Assembly (NCBI RefSeq): GCF_019802055.1 | Contig: NZ_JAHVHW010000004.1 | Coordinates: forward strand, 1-64,000 | Reading direction: 5' to 3' | DNA from: Ferrimonas balearica | GTDB taxonomy: Bacteria > Pseudomonadota > Gammaproteobacteria > Enterobacterales > Shewanellaceae | Length of the DNA: 64,000 nt | Shown here: in pieces, positions 16,302-26,118 of the stretch | Layout of the letters: every line of letters begins with the position of its first letter | How positions within the stretch are numbered: the stretch's first letter is position 1 | Program-made: the position numbers and the translations under genes | The notes under the pieces: generated by a model | Seen by the model: only the letters and a program-made list of their open reading frames with translations | Told to the model about the DNA's origin: nothing | Databases searched by the model: none

Positions 16302-17381
16302 ATGCCAACACCACGACAGCAAGACAACCTGATCGGTCAATCCGTCAGCTTTCATGAAGTGCTCGACCACGTCTCCAAGGTGGCTCCGCTGAACAAACCG
16401 GTACTCATTATCGGTGAACGGGGTACCGGTAAGGAGCTGATCGCCGAGCGTCTCCACTTTCTTTCCAGCCGTTGGGACCAACCCTATCTCAAACTCAACT
16501 GCGCCGCTCTGAATGAGAACCTGTTGGAAAGTGAACTCTTTGGTCACGAGTCCGGCGCCTTTACCGGAGCCAGCAAGCGCCACGAGGGTCGTTTTGAGCG
16601 TGCCGACAAAGGCACCCTGTTTCTCGATGAGCTGGCCAATACTTCCGGGCTGGTTCAGGAGAAGCTGCTTCGGGTGATTGAGTATGGAGAGTTTGAGCGG
16701 GTCGGCGGCAGCCGCACCGTTCGTTCCGATGTCCGATTGATCTGCGCCACCAACGAAGACCTGCCCGCCCTGGCAGAGCGGGGCGAGTTCCGGGCTGACC
16801 TTCTGGACCGACTCGCCTTTGACGTGATTACTCTGCCGCCGTTGCGGGAGCGGCCGGAAGATATCCTGATGCTGGCAGAGCACTTTGCCATCCAGATGAC
16901 CCGACAACTGGACCTGGAACTGTTTTCCGGTTTTACAGAAAAAGCCAAACGCACCCTGATGGACTATTACTGGCCGGGCAACATTCGGGAGTTGAAAAAC
17001 ACCGTGGAGCGCAGCGTCTACCGCCACAACAATGCCCAGCTGCCGGTGCATGAGATAATTCTCGACCCTTTCGACTCTCCGTGGCGTCCCGGCGCGGCCA
17101 TCCGCACCCGGGATCAGCGTCCTGCAGAACCAGCGGCATCGCCCTCTCCCTCAGCCAGTCAGGCGGAGAACCCGGCGCCCAGTGGTGCAAATGGCAGCGC
17201 AGTGCCAAGCCTGCCGCTGGATTTCAAACAGACCTGCCAGACCTTCGAAGTTCAGATCCTCAAACAGGCGCTGGTCCAGAGCCAGTACAACCAGAAGAAG
17301 ACCGCAGAGCTGCTGGGACTGACCTATCACCAGTTACGAGGCATACTGAAAAAGTACGACCTCTTGGGTAATGATATTTGA
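16302..17381 (+). CDS. pspF: Sigma-54 activator PspF
   Basis: AAA+ enhancer-binding protein that activates pspABC. The 359 residues hold Walker A GERGTGKE (38-45), the sigma-54 contact loop GAFTGA (85-90) and a C-terminal Fis-type helix-turn-helix (KKTAELLGLTYHQLRGIL). There is no N-terminal sensor domain, as expected for PspF, which is controlled by PspA. A Pro/Ser/Ala-rich linker between AAA+ and DNA-binding domain makes it longer than the E. coli protein (about 325). ATG at 16302 has AGGGA just upstream; an in-frame ATG at 16257 is less likely. Confidence 0.95.
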   Translation: MPTPRQQDNLIGQSVSFHEVLDHVSKVAPLNKPVLIIGERGTGKELIAERLHFLSSRWDQPYLKLNCAALNENLLESELFGHESGAFTGASKRHEGRFERADKGTLFLDELANTSGLVQEKLLRVIEYGEFERVGGSRTVRSDVRLICATNEDLPALAERGEFRADLLDRLAFDVITLPPLRERPEDILMLAEHFAIQMTRQLDLELFSGFTEKAKRTLMDYYWPGNIRELKNTVERSVYRHNNAQLPVHEIILDPFDSPWRPGAAIRTRDQRPAEPAASPSPSASQAENPAPSGANGSAVPSLPLDFKQTCQTFEVQILKQALVQSQYNQKKTAELLGLTYHQLRGILKKYDLLGNDI

Positions 17382-17436
17382 GCCCGAATTTGCGCCTTGC
17401 TAGACTACGCAGATCACGGCGTTATGAACTGAAATC

Positions 17437-19041
17437 ATGACAAAATTACGGTTGTTGGTGGCACTCTGTGCTGCCCTGGGGTGGCTGACAGGCTGTGGCG
17501 GCGCTTCCGCCCCCCCGTCCGGGTTGGTCTACTGCTCTGAAGGTGACCCGGACAGCTTCAACCCTCAGTTGACCACTTCCGGCACCAGCATCGACGCAAG
17601 TGCCAAGCAACTTTACAACCGTCTTCTGCGTTTTGACCCACAAATCGATACCCTGGTGCCGGATCTCGCAACCCATTGGCAGGTCAGCGACGACGGCCTG
17701 GAGGTGCGATTTACCCTGCGCCAGAACGTCATGTTCCATACCACAGAGCGCTTCCAGCCTAGCCGCCCCCTGAACGCCGATGATGTGGTGTTCAGCTTTG
17801 AGCGGGTGCTGGACCCCAACCATCCGTTCCATGCCATTGGTGGCGGACGCTACCCCTACTTTCAAAGTGCCGGCCTGACAAAGCAGATCAAGGGCATACG
17901 TCGCATCGACGACCATCAGGTCGCCTTTGACCTCCACTACGCCAGCGCCAGCTTCCTGTCGGAACTGGCCACCGACTTTGCCATTATCCTCTCGGCCGAA
18001 TATGGTCAGCAGCTGCTGGACAACCTGACACCCGAGGTTATCGACCTGGAGCCGGTCGGCACCGGTCCCTTTCAGTTGAGCGGGTTCCAGCGTCATCACT
18101 ACATCCGCTATCAGCGCCACGAGCAGTATTGGGATGGCCCTGTCTCGCTGGAGCAGTTGGTATTCGACATCACGCCTCACAGTACCAGCCGACTGATTAA
18201 ACTGATTGGCGGCGATTGCGACGTTGCCGCTCTGCCCCAGATCAGTGAACTGTCGGTAATCCAGGCTCAGGACGATCTGGCCGTAGACACCCGGCCCGGA
18301 CTCAACGTGGCCTACTGGGCCTTCAACACCCAAAAGCCGCCACTGGACAACCCCCTCGTTCGCCGCGCCCTCTCCCTGGCGGTCGATCAGCGCCGTATTC
18401 TGGCGGCGGTGTACCACAACACCGCTGTCGCCAGCCATGGCTTGCTGCCCCCCATCTCCTGGGCGTACGATCCCAATACCGCGCTGCCGGAGTACAATCC
18501 GGAAAAAGCGCGTCTGCTGTTGGAGCAGGTCGGCGTCGAGCAACTGGATCTGACCATCTGGGCAATGCCGGTGGGCCGAATCTACAACCCCAACGCCATC
18601 AAGACCGCGGAGTTGATTCAACAGGATCTGGCCGCCATTGGCGTGAGCAGCCGCATCGTCAGCTACGACTGGACCGTCTTTGTTAACCGCCTCGAATACG
18701 CCGAGTACGACACCGTGCTGATTGGCTGGAGCGCGGACACCTACGATCCGGACAACTTCTTTACCCCGTTGCTCAGCTGCGAAGCACTGGTGTTTGGCTC
18801 CAACCGGGCCCGCTGGTGCAACCCGGAGTTTGACGCCCTGATGCGTCAGGCTCGTCAATCCAGTAACAAAGAAATCCGAAAGGCCCTGTATGGCCAACTG
18901 GAGCATATCCTGCGTCAGGAACTGCCCCTGCTTCCGCTGGCTCATGCCAGTCGGACCCTGGGTCGCCAGCGCGCCTGGCAAGGCCCGATGTTACACACCA
19001 CCGGTGGAATCGATTTCTCCGCCGTGGTCAAGGAACCCTAG
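17437..19041 (+). CDS. sapA: SapA-type peptide ABC transporter substrate-binding lipoprotein
   Basis: Periplasmic binding component of the Sap importer/exporter family (SBP_bac_5). The 534 residues start with a lipoprotein signal (MTKLRLLVALCAALGWLTGC, lipobox LTGC with Cys20), followed by the DppA/SapA fold (SEGDPDSFNPQ, TGPFQLSGFQ, YNPEKARLLLEQ). It is first in sapABCDF, 55 bp downstream of pspF, and its stop abuts sapB. In E. coli SapBCDF has been described as a putrescine exporter, while SapA is linked to antimicrobial peptide resistance in other species; the role here is open. Confidence 0.93.
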   Translation: MTKLRLLVALCAALGWLTGCGGASAPPSGLVYCSEGDPDSFNPQLTTSGTSIDASAKQLYNRLLRFDPQIDTLVPDLATHWQVSDDGLEVRFTLRQNVMFHTTERFQPSRPLNADDVVFSFERVLDPNHPFHAIGGGRYPYFQSAGLTKQIKGIRRIDDHQVAFDLHYASASFLSELATDFAIILSAEYGQQLLDNLTPEVIDLEPVGTGPFQLSGFQRHHYIRYQRHEQYWDGPVSLEQLVFDITPHSTSRLIKLIGGDCDVAALPQISELSVIQAQDDLAVDTRPGLNVAYWAFNTQKPPLDNPLVRRALSLAVDQRRILAAVYHNTAVASHGLLPPISWAYDPNTALPEYNPEKARLLLEQVGVEQLDLTIWAMPVGRIYNPNAIKTAELIQQDLAAIGVSSRIVSYDWTVFVNRLEYAEYDTVLIGWSADTYDPDNFFTPLLSCEALVFGSNRARWCNPEFDALMRQARQSSNKEIRKALYGQLEHILRQELPLLPLAHASRTLGRQRAWQGPMLHTTGGIDFSAVVKEP

Positions 19042-20064
19042 ATGTACACCTATCTGTTGCGCCGTATCAATCTGCTGGTGCTCACCACCCTGGTGCTGTT
19101 GGGGCTGCTCTATGCGGCGACCCTGATGATGCCGGGTGATCCCATCAGCAATCTCAGCGGCATTCAGGAGCCCACTCTGGCTGAAGAAGCTGAAGTGATC
19201 GCTCAGTACCGGCTGGAGCATTCGCTGCTCTCCGGCTACCTGGCCTATGTTCAACACCGCCTCTCCGGTGATCTCGGCCTCTCATTGAGTTCTGGTGAAC
19301 CGGTTCTTGAGCAGGTGGCCACCTATTTGCCAGCCTCGCTTGAGCTGGCTGTTGTGGCAATGATGCTGGCTCTGGCTGTCGGCATCCCCTTCGGCATTCT
19401 CGCCGCCAGCCGTCAGGGCCTGATCCCCAAACTGCTGTGGGCGCTAACCCTGCTGGGATTCTCCCTGCCGGTGTTCTGGCTCGGTTTGTTGCTGATGCTG
19501 ACCTTTGGCATCCAACTGGATTGGCTTCCGCCCTCCGGCCGATTCAACCTGCTGTATGACGTGCCCGTTCGCAGCGGCTTCCTGCTGCTGGACATCACCC
19601 TGTCTGATGCCTCATGGCGCTGGGCGGCCCTGAAAGACGCCATCCATCATCTGGTTCTGCCAGCCGCCGTACTCGCCACCCTGCCCACCACCATCATTGT
19701 GCGCACCATTCGCATCGCGATGATTGCTGAGATGGAGAAGAACTACATCCGGGCACTGACCGCCCGAGGCGTACACCGCCTGCGGCTTGTCCTGTTCCAC
19801 GCGTTGCCCAATGCGCTGGCCCCAATGTTCCGCACACTGAGCCTGCAGATTGGCTCCCTCGCTTCTGCCGCCATCATCGTTGAGGTGATCTTTTCCTGGC
19901 CGGGGCTAGGCAGTTGGGTTCTGACGGCACTGCACCAGGGAGACTTCACCGCGCTGCAAGGCGGTATCCTGATGATCTCACTGTTTATTATCGTGCTCGG
20001 GATCCTGATGGAGATCCTGCAAGCGTTGCTTAACCCCATCAGTCGGAAAGAGATCCATGGCTAG
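19042..20064 (+). CDS. sapB: SapB-type ABC transporter permease
   Basis: Inner-membrane permease of 340 residues with a long first periplasmic loop and six membrane segments, as in DppB/SapB. The EAA-loop equivalent appears as YIRALTARGVHRLRLVLFHALPNA. ATG follows the sapA stop without a gap, and the end overlaps sapC by 8 bp. Confidence 0.94.
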   Translation: MYTYLLRRINLLVLTTLVLLGLLYAATLMMPGDPISNLSGIQEPTLAEEAEVIAQYRLEHSLLSGYLAYVQHRLSGDLGLSLSSGEPVLEQVATYLPASLELAVVAMMLALAVGIPFGILAASRQGLIPKLLWALTLLGFSLPVFWLGLLLMLTFGIQLDWLPPSGRFNLLYDVPVRSGFLLLDITLSDASWRWAALKDAIHHLVLPAAVLATLPTTIIVRTIRIAMIAEMEKNYIRALTARGVHRLRLVLFHALPNALAPMFRTLSLQIGSLASAAIIVEVIFSWPGLGSWVLTALHQGDFTALQGGILMISLFIIVLGILMEILQALLNPISRKEIHG

Positions 20065-20947
20065 CCCGCAGCTTTATCACGAGGACAAGATCCCCTCACC
20101 CTGGCATCTGATCTGGCAGCACTTCGCCAATCGGCCTACCGCAATGCTTGGGCTCTGGTGCCTGACGCTGGTGGTGCTGATCTCGGTGTTCGGCCCTCTT
20201 CTCGCCCCTTATGATGCCGAATTCCAGGCCGCTGACGCCCTGCTTAAGCCGCCATCATGGCATCAGAACGGCTCGGTCGAGTATTTCCTGGGAACCGATG
20301 ATCTGGGCCGGGACATCTTTTCCCGACTGCTGCACGGCGCACACCTGACCTTTGGTTACGCCGCGCTGATCGTGCTGGTGGCACTGGCCACCGGATTCGT
20401 GATTGGCGCGATCTCCGGCATGAGCGAAGGCCTGAAATCCTCAGTGCTGGGCCACCTGCTGGACGCGCTGCTGTCGCTACCCTCAGTGGTACTGGCACTG
20501 CTGATCGCCGCCGTTTTGGGACCAGGCCTCGACAACGTGTTCTGGGCGGTGGGGCTGGCCCTGTTGCCGGGCTTTATTCGTGCCGTGCACAACGCCGTGC
20601 ACGACGAGATGCAGAAAGAGTACGTGATGGCCGCACGACTGGATGGTGCCAGTCGCTGGCAGCAGTTTCGCTACGTGATTCTGCCCAATGTGACCGACGC
20701 CATTGTGGTACAGACCACGCTCGCGTTCTCCAACGCCATTCTGGATATTGCCGCACTGGGATTCCTGGCGCTGGGCGCTCAGGCCCCTTCGGCCGAGTGG
20801 GGAGCGATGGTTAATCAGGGTCTGGATAATGTCCTCAGCGCCCCCTGGACCGTCACCATGCCCGGACTTGCCATTCTGCTCTCCGTACTGGCCACCAATC
20901 TGGTGGGTGACGGCCTGCGCCAGGCCATTGCAGAGGAGCGCGGCTGA
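20057..20947 (+). CDS. sapC: SapC-type ABC transporter permease
   Basis: Second permease (296 aa), DppC/SapC type, with an N-terminal OppC-like segment, the GTDDLGRDIFSRLLHGAH motif and an EAA loop (YVMAARLDGASRWQQF). The stop codon shares one base with the sapD start (TGATG). Confidence 0.94.
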   Translation: MASPQLYHEDKIPSPWHLIWQHFANRPTAMLGLWCLTLVVLISVFGPLLAPYDAEFQAADALLKPPSWHQNGSVEYFLGTDDLGRDIFSRLLHGAHLTFGYAALIVLVALATGFVIGAISGMSEGLKSSVLGHLLDALLSLPSVVLALLIAAVLGPGLDNVFWAVGLALLPGFIRAVHNAVHDEMQKEYVMAARLDGASRWQQFRYVILPNVTDAIVVQTTLAFSNAILDIAALGFLALGAQAPSAEWGAMVNQGLDNVLSAPWTVTMPGLAILLSVLATNLVGDGLRQAIAEERG

Positions 20948-21951
20948 TGCCCCTGTTGGACATTCGTAATCTGACCATTGAGCTGGATACCCCACACGGC
21001 AGAACCGTGGCGCTCGACCGCTTCAGCCTCAAGCTCGGCGAAGGCGAGATCCATGGACTGGTGGGCGAGTCCGGCTCCGGAAAAAGCCTGCTGGCAAAAG
21101 CGATTCTGGGGATTGTTGACCGCCGCACCCATGTCCGTGCCGACCGATTAAGCTGGAACGGGCGTAACCTGCTGGAGATGAGCGCATCCGAACGACGCGC
21201 CCTGATGGGTCGTGAGATCGCCATGATCTTTCAGGAACCCACCTCCTGCCTCGACCCCTCGGCCCGCATCGGCACCCAACTGCTGGAAGCAATGCCGGAG
21301 CCGGAAGGCGTCCGCTGGTGGTGGCAAAAGCGCTCGGCCAAGAAGGCCCATGCCATCCGCCTGTTGCACAAGGTGGGGGTCAAGCAGCACACCAAGATGA
21401 TGAAAGCCTTCCCCTGGGAATTGACCGACGGGCAAGCGCATAAGGTGATGCTGGCCATGGCACTGGCCCACCAGCCTAAACTGCTGATTGCCGACGAGCC
21501 GACCACCGGTTTGGAAACCGCTACTCAGGCCCAGATCTACCGTCTTCTGGATAAGCTGAACCAGTTGCGGGGCGTCGCCATCCTGTTGATCAGCCACGAC
21601 CTTGACTCAGTAGCCCGCCTGGCCAAGAAAATCAGCGTACTCTACTGTGGCCAACTGATGGAGTCAGGGCGTGCGAAACAGTTGCTGAATAAGCCGATGC
21701 ACCCTTACACCCAGGCATTGATCCAGAGCGCGCTGACCACCAGCAGTCACCTGGAAGCCAAGAGCCCGCTGTCGGCGCTGCCCGGTGGCATCCCTCCCAT
21801 GCATCACCTGCCGGTCGGGTGTCGATTGGGCCCACGCTGCCCCTATGCCCGCCGCGAGTGCGTGCAGCCACCCAGGATCCGCACCCAGATGGGTCAGGCG
21901 TTCCGTTGCCACTATCCCCTTAACCCCATTAAGAAGGAGCCGCAGGCATGA
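20947..21951 (+). CDS. sapD: SapD-type ABC transporter ATP-binding protein
   Basis: NBD of 334 residues with Walker A GESGSGKS (40-47, Lys46), signature LTDGQAHKV, Walker B LLIADEP and H-loop ISHDL. The C-terminal oligopeptide-transporter extension has the Cys cluster CRLGPRCPYARREC. The signature is not the canonical LSGGQ; the E. coli SapD is similarly altered. It overlaps sapF by ATGA. Confidence 0.95.
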   Translation: MPLLDIRNLTIELDTPHGRTVALDRFSLKLGEGEIHGLVGESGSGKSLLAKAILGIVDRRTHVRADRLSWNGRNLLEMSASERRALMGREIAMIFQEPTSCLDPSARIGTQLLEAMPEPEGVRWWWQKRSAKKAHAIRLLHKVGVKQHTKMMKAFPWELTDGQAHKVMLAMALAHQPKLLIADEPTTGLETATQAQIYRLLDKLNQLRGVAILLISHDLDSVARLAKKISVLYCGQLMESGRAKQLLNKPMHPYTQALIQSALTTSSHLEAKSPLSALPGGIPPMHHLPVGCRLGPRCPYARRECVQPPRIRTQMGQAFRCHYPLNPIKKEPQA

Positions 21952-22724
21952 GTGCGTTGCTGGAAGTGCGCCAGTTGCACAAGCGTTTCCCGGTCGGCGG
22001 CTGGTGGCGACGTCAGTACCACACCGCGCTGTCGCCCCTCTCTTTCGATCTGGAAGCGGGACAGACATTGGCGTTTGTTGGTGAAGCGGGCTCAGGCCGG
22101 ACGACACTGGCACGGATCCTCACTGGCGCGCAAACCCGCACCGGGGGACAGATCCTGCTGGACGGCAAAGAGTTGGAAAGCCGCAACTATCGCCAGCGCA
22201 GCCGGCTGATCCGGATGATTTTCCAGGACCCCAGCACCTCGATGAACCCACGCCTGAGGATTGGCGAGCAGTTAGAGGAGCCGCTGATCTTCAACACCGA
22301 CATGGATTCGGAAGCACGACGCGCCGCGGTGGAGGAGATCCTGAGCCGGGTAGGCCTGCTGCGTGAGCACGCGGATTTCTATCCCCATATGCTGGCTCCG
22401 GGCCAACGCCAACGTATCGCCATCGCCAGGGCACTGATGCTGGAGCCTAAGATCATCGTCGCCGATGAGACCTTTACCGGCCTGGATACCTCCATTCGGG
22501 CCCAGTGCATCAATCTGTTGCTGCAACTGCAGCGGGAGTTGGGGCTGGCCTACGTACTGATGTCTCACGATCTGGGGCTGGTTCGCCATATGGCGGACCG
22601 GGTGATCGTGATGAAATCCGGACAGGTGGTTGAAGAGGGGCTGACCCGAGAGGTCTTTGATGATCCGCAGCACGAGTACACCAAGCGGCTTCTGGAAGAG
22701 CAGGTGTTTCGTCTGGAGCGATAA
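21948..22724 (+). CDS. sapF: SapF-type ABC transporter ATP-binding protein, Walker A Lys replaced by Arg
   Basis: Second NBD (258 aa) of the Sap system. The P-loop reads GEAGSGRTT (residues 45-53), with Arg51 (codon CGG) where the invariant Walker A Lys is expected. Signature LAPGQRQR, Walker B IIVADE and H-loop MSHDL are present. From memory the E. coli SapF keeps GSGKS. With one weakened site the SapDF dimer may hydrolyse ATP mainly at the SapD P-loop, or the change may be tolerated. A bidirectional terminator follows. Confidence 0.93.
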   Translation: MSALLEVRQLHKRFPVGGWWRRQYHTALSPLSFDLEAGQTLAFVGEAGSGRTTLARILTGAQTRTGGQILLDGKELESRNYRQRSRLIRMIFQDPSTSMNPRLRIGEQLEEPLIFNTDMDSEARRAAVEEILSRVGLLREHADFYPHMLAPGQRQRIAIARALMLEPKIIVADETFTGLDTSIRAQCINLLLQLQRELGLAYVLMSHDLGLVRHMADRVIVMKSGQVVEEGLTREVFDDPQHEYTKRLLEEQVFRLER

Positions 22725-22733
22725 CCCCGGGCA

Positions 22734-22769
22734 CAAAAAAGGGAGCGTAATACGCTCCCTTCTCTTTTT
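22734..22769. terminator. Bidirectional terminator between sapF and fabV
   Basis: GGGAGCGTA/TACGCTCCC stem (22741-22759), with a T-rich tail on the plus strand (22760-22769) and six T on the minus strand (22735-22740). It serves the convergent sapF and fabV. Confidence 0.92.
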
Positions 22770-22778
22770 CCGGAAAGG

Positions 22779-23987
22779 TTAGCCTTCCAGGGTAATCACG
22801 TCGAACGGCACAACCGGATCCACGTCGGCGTCGTAATCCACACCCTCAAGGCCAAAACCAAACAGGCTGAGGAACTCCTCTTTGTACTCAACGTAGTCGG
22901 TCAGTTCCTTCAGGTTCTCGTCGGTCAACTGCGGCCAGAGAGCCTTACAGTGGGCCTGGATGTGGTCCTGAAGCTCCAGGTCGTCCAGACGCAGGCGGTT
23001 CTCTTCGTCGGTCTGAGGCGCGGTGCCGTCGGCCTTGTAGAGGCGCTCGTTGAACATACGGAAGATCTGCTCGATACAGCCTTCGTGAACACCCTCTTCG
23101 CGCATCTTTTTGAACACCATGGCGATGTACAGGGGCATCACCGGAATGGCGGAGGAGGCCTGAGTCACCACGGATTTCAGAACGGCCACATTGGCTGCGC
23201 CGCCGATGCTGGAGAGATGGTCATCCAGCGCCTTGGCAGCACGATCCAAATCTTTCTTAGCTTCGCCCAGAGCACCATGCCAGTAGATTGGCCAGGTGAT
23301 TTCAGTGCCGATGTAGCTGTAAGCCACGGTACGGCAACCCTCAGCCAGTACACCGGCCTCGGACAGCGCCTGGATCCAAAGTTCCCAGTCCTGGCCGCCC
23401 ATTACAGTAACGGTGTCCTGAACCTCCTGCTCGTTCGCCGGCTCAATGCTGGCTTCGAACAGGGTGTCCTTGTTGGTGTCAACGGCGGTGGCGGTGTAGG
23501 TCTGGCCCATCGGCTTCAGGGAGGAGCGAATCAGTTCCCCGGATTCCGGCATCTTACGCACCGGAGAGGCCAGAGAGTAAACCACCAGATCAACCTGACC
23601 CAGGTCTTCCTTAATCAGTTCAATCGCTTTCTGCTTGGCCTGGTGAGAGAAAGCGTCACCATTGATGCTCTTGGCGTACAGGCCCGCTTCGTGGGCCGCC
23701 TTGTCAAACGCAGCGGCGTTATACCAGCCAGCGGTACCCGGCTTCTTTTCGGACGCCGGCTTTTCAAAGAACACACCGATGGTGGCAGCACCACCACCGA
23801 AGGCCGAAACCACTCGGGAGGCCAGGCCGTAACCACTGGAGGAGCCCACCACCAGCACCCGCTTCGGCGCATTGGCAATGGCACCCTGGCTCTGGGTGTA
23901 GGCAATTTGATCCCGCACGTTCTTCTCACAACCTACCGGATGGGTGGTGGTGCAGATGAAACCTCGGATTTTCGGCTTGATGATCAT
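22779..23987 (-). CDS. fabV: Enoyl-ACP reductase FabV
   Basis: NADH-dependent trans-2-enoyl-ACP reductase that completes each fatty acid elongation cycle. The 402-residue protein has the nucleotide-binding glycine motif near residues 48-54 (GSSSGYG) and the FabV-specific Tyr-x8-Lys catalytic pair at Tyr235 and Lys244 ([10 protein letters not shown]). FabV is the SDR relative known for triclosan insensitivity. It lies between two terminators and is a single-gene unit. Confidence 0.97.
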   Translation of the reverse strand: MIIKPKIRGFICTTTHPVGCEKNVRDQIAYTQSQGAIANAPKRVLVVGSSSGYGLASRVVSAFGGGAATIGVFFEKPASEKKPGTAGWYNAAAFDKAAHEAGLYAKSINGDAFSHQAKQKAIELIKEDLGQVDLVVYSLASPVRKMPESGELIRSSLKPMGQTYTATAVDTNKDTLFEASIEPANEQEVQDTVTVMGGQDWELWIQALSEAGVLAEGCRTVAYSYIGTEITWPIYWHGALGEAKKDLDRAAKALDDHLSSIGGAANVAVLKSVVTQASSAIPVMPLYIAMVFKKMREEGVHEGCIEQIFRMFNERLYKADGTAPQTDEENRLRLDDLELQDHIQAHCKALWPQLTDENLKELTDYVEYKEEFLSLFGFGLEGVDYDADVDPVVPFDVITLEG

Positions 23988-24153
23988 GTCATGATTCCCT
24001 TAAACCAGCCCCGGGGAAGTGGGACCTGAGTCTGTGGCCGGCAAACTACGGGCCGGCAAGATAAAGCTTGTGCGCAAGGTTAACCCAGAACCGGGGCCTC
24101 TTGAAGCCAAAGCAAGGTGATCCGACCTGCCCGACTACCGGAGTTGCGCCCAT

Positions 24154-24180
24154 AAAAAACGGCGGCCCAGGGCCGCCGTT
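24154..24180 (-). terminator. Rho-independent terminator of ppiD
   Basis: AACGGCGGCCC/GGGCCGCCGTT stem, one-base loop, then a run of T on the minus strand (complement of 24154-24159). Confidence 0.92.
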
Positions 24181-24194
24181 TCATTCTAGAGTCC

Positions 24195-26069
24195 TTACTG
24201 GATCTCTTGAGCCTCTGCGCGGTCCAGGTAGCGGATTTCCGCTTCTGCACGCAGGCTGTCAATCAGTGAACGGTAGTCTGCTTCGCTCATCTGCTGAGCC
24301 AGTCGACCTTTCAGCGCACCAACCAGTTCTGCCTGAGCTTCCCCATCGCTCACCTTATCCAGAGCCACGATGGCAATGTCACCGCTGGGCAGACGGAAGT
24401 GGTTAAACTCGGAACCGTTCGCCGGCTTGCTCATGGTAAACACGGACTGTACCAGAGTGGGATCCAGGTCCGCCTGACCGAAACGGCCAACACCATTCAC
24501 AGCAATCACGCCTTCCGGCTCGTTGCCCGCTTTCCACTCCGCTTCGATGGCGGCAGCGTCTGCCATCGCCTTCTCACTGGCCTTATCGGTGGCCAGCTTC
24601 TCGCGGATGCGGTCTTTCACTTCGTCCAGAGACTCTGTGCCAGCGGCCTGATGCTCGCTCACGCGCAGTACCAGGATGTGGCCGTTGTCGATCTGCACCA
24701 CTTCGGAGTTCATACCATCCAGCAGCACAGAATCGGAGAACGCTGCAGCCAGGGCACGCGGGTTATCCAGCGGAGCCGGCGCATTGCTGCGGGAGAACTG
24801 TTCAGTGCGCTTCACCTCACCACCCACCGCTTCGGCGGTTTCGGTCAGGCTATCGGGCACCTGGAAGCTCACGTCAGCCAGTTGCTGCTGCAGACCATAA
24901 AACTCAGTCTGAGCCTTGTCAGCCTTGAGGGTGTCGATGATGCTGCTCTTCACCTCTTCAAACGGACGCTGAGTGGCCGCTTCAATCTGCTTGGCATTGA
25001 CGATCTGGAAACCGTACTCGGTTTCAATCACATCAGAGGTACCGCCCTGCTCCAGTGCAAACAGTGCTTGATCAAACGCCGGATCCATCTGACCGGGGGT
25101 CATCCAATCCAGTTCACCACCGTTTTCGGCAGTAAAGGTATCGTCGGAGGCGTCAGCGGCCACATCGGCAAAGGCTTCACCGGCACGGATCCGTGCCAGA
25201 GCTGCTTCCGCGCGAGCCTTAGCATCGTCGCCTTCAAACAGCATGTGAGCCGCCAGACGGCGCTCAGGCTGACGATAGGCCATGGCCTGAGCGTCATAGA
25301 AGGCTTTGGCTTCTTCGTCGGTAACCACAACGTCTTTCGCCAGGTCGGAAACCGCCAGCTCAACGTATTCAACCGCCACCTCTTCCGGAGTCGCGAAACG
25401 GGCTTTGTTAGCCTCGTAGAAATCGCTGATCTCCTGCTCGCTCACCTCGATGCCGTTGCTGAAGTCCTCCTGAGACACCAGCAGGTAACGCAGGTCACGA
25501 GTCTGCTGCTGCAGCGCAGTCAATGCCTGTGCTTCAGCGTCGGTGACAAACTCACTGCCCAGCAGACCCACCATCAGTTGCTGACGGCTCATGTCACGAC
25601 GCAGCATGTCACGCAATTGAACACCACTCAGGTTGTTCTGACGCAGTACCGCCTGATAGCGCTCATTGTCGAACTTGCCATCCACCTGAAACTCCGGCAT
25701 GGCCACAATGGCCTGCTGGATCTGAGCGTCGGAAACCCGCAGACCCATCGCCAGCACTTTCTGATCGATCAAGCGTTCGGCAATCAGGCGATCCAGCACG
25801 CTTTGGCGCAGACCAGCCATGTAGGTGGGATCAGCGGCGAGGCTATCAAACATTTCGCCCAACTGAGCGCGCATTCGAGCCTGCTCGTTCTGGAACGCCT
25901 GGTCCAGGTCGTAGCGGGTGATCTCTTCACCATTGACCTCGGCCGCCAGCATCTCGCTGTTGCCGCCCAGGTAGCTGTATACGCCGGTCAAGGCGAATGA
26001 CAGGATCACTGCCCCAAGAATGATCTTGGCGGCCACTCCCTGTGAACCTTCGCGGATCTTTTCTAACAT
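24195..26069 (-). CDS. ppiD: Periplasmic chaperone/PPIase PpiD
   Basis: Inner-membrane-anchored chaperone near the Sec translocon. The 624 residues have an N-terminal membrane anchor (about 16-34), a SurA-like N-terminal chaperone region, one parvulin domain (about residues 260-360, with AHMLFEGDDAKARAEAAL and DWMTPGQMDPAFDQALFAL), and a C-terminal chaperone region. As in E. coli it follows lon and hupB. Confidence 0.95.
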   Translation of the reverse strand: MLEKIREGSQGVAAKIILGAVILSFALTGVYSYLGGNSEMLAAEVNGEEITRYDLDQAFQNEQARMRAQLGEMFDSLAADPTYMAGLRQSVLDRLIAERLIDQKVLAMGLRVSDAQIQQAIVAMPEFQVDGKFDNERYQAVLRQNNLSGVQLRDMLRRDMSRQQLMVGLLGSEFVTDAEAQALTALQQQTRDLRYLLVSQEDFSNGIEVSEQEISDFYEANKARFATPEEVAVEYVELAVSDLAKDVVVTDEEAKAFYDAQAMAYRQPERRLAAHMLFEGDDAKARAEAALARIRAGEAFADVAADASDDTFTAENGGELDWMTPGQMDPAFDQALFALEQGGTSDVIETEYGFQIVNAKQIEAATQRPFEEVKSSIIDTLKADKAQTEFYGLQQQLADVSFQVPDSLTETAEAVGGEVKRTEQFSRSNAPAPLDNPRALAAAFSDSVLLDGMNSEVVQIDNGHILVLRVSEHQAAGTESLDEVKDRIREKLATDKASEKAMADAAAIEAEWKAGNEPEGVIAVNGVGRFGQADLDPTLVQSVFTMSKPANGSEFNHFRLPSGDIAIVALDKVSDGEAQAELVGALKGRLAQQMSEADYRSLIDSLRAEAEIRYLDRAEAQEIQ

Positions 26070-26118
26070 CGACCTTCTCTTAATTCGAATCGGTTTTCGG
26101 AATGGTTCGCAGTGTCAT

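Noticed and set aside
17446-18981. A 511-codon open frame on the minus strand
   Set aside because: Antisense of sapA; composition is that of a shadow frame.
22950-24029. A 359-codon open frame on the plus strand
   Set aside because: Antisense of fabV, which has the Tyr235/Lys244 pair.
24399-26000. A 533-codon open frame on the plus strand
   Set aside because: It is the exact antisense of ppiD, whose parvulin and chaperone regions are clear; no start signal.
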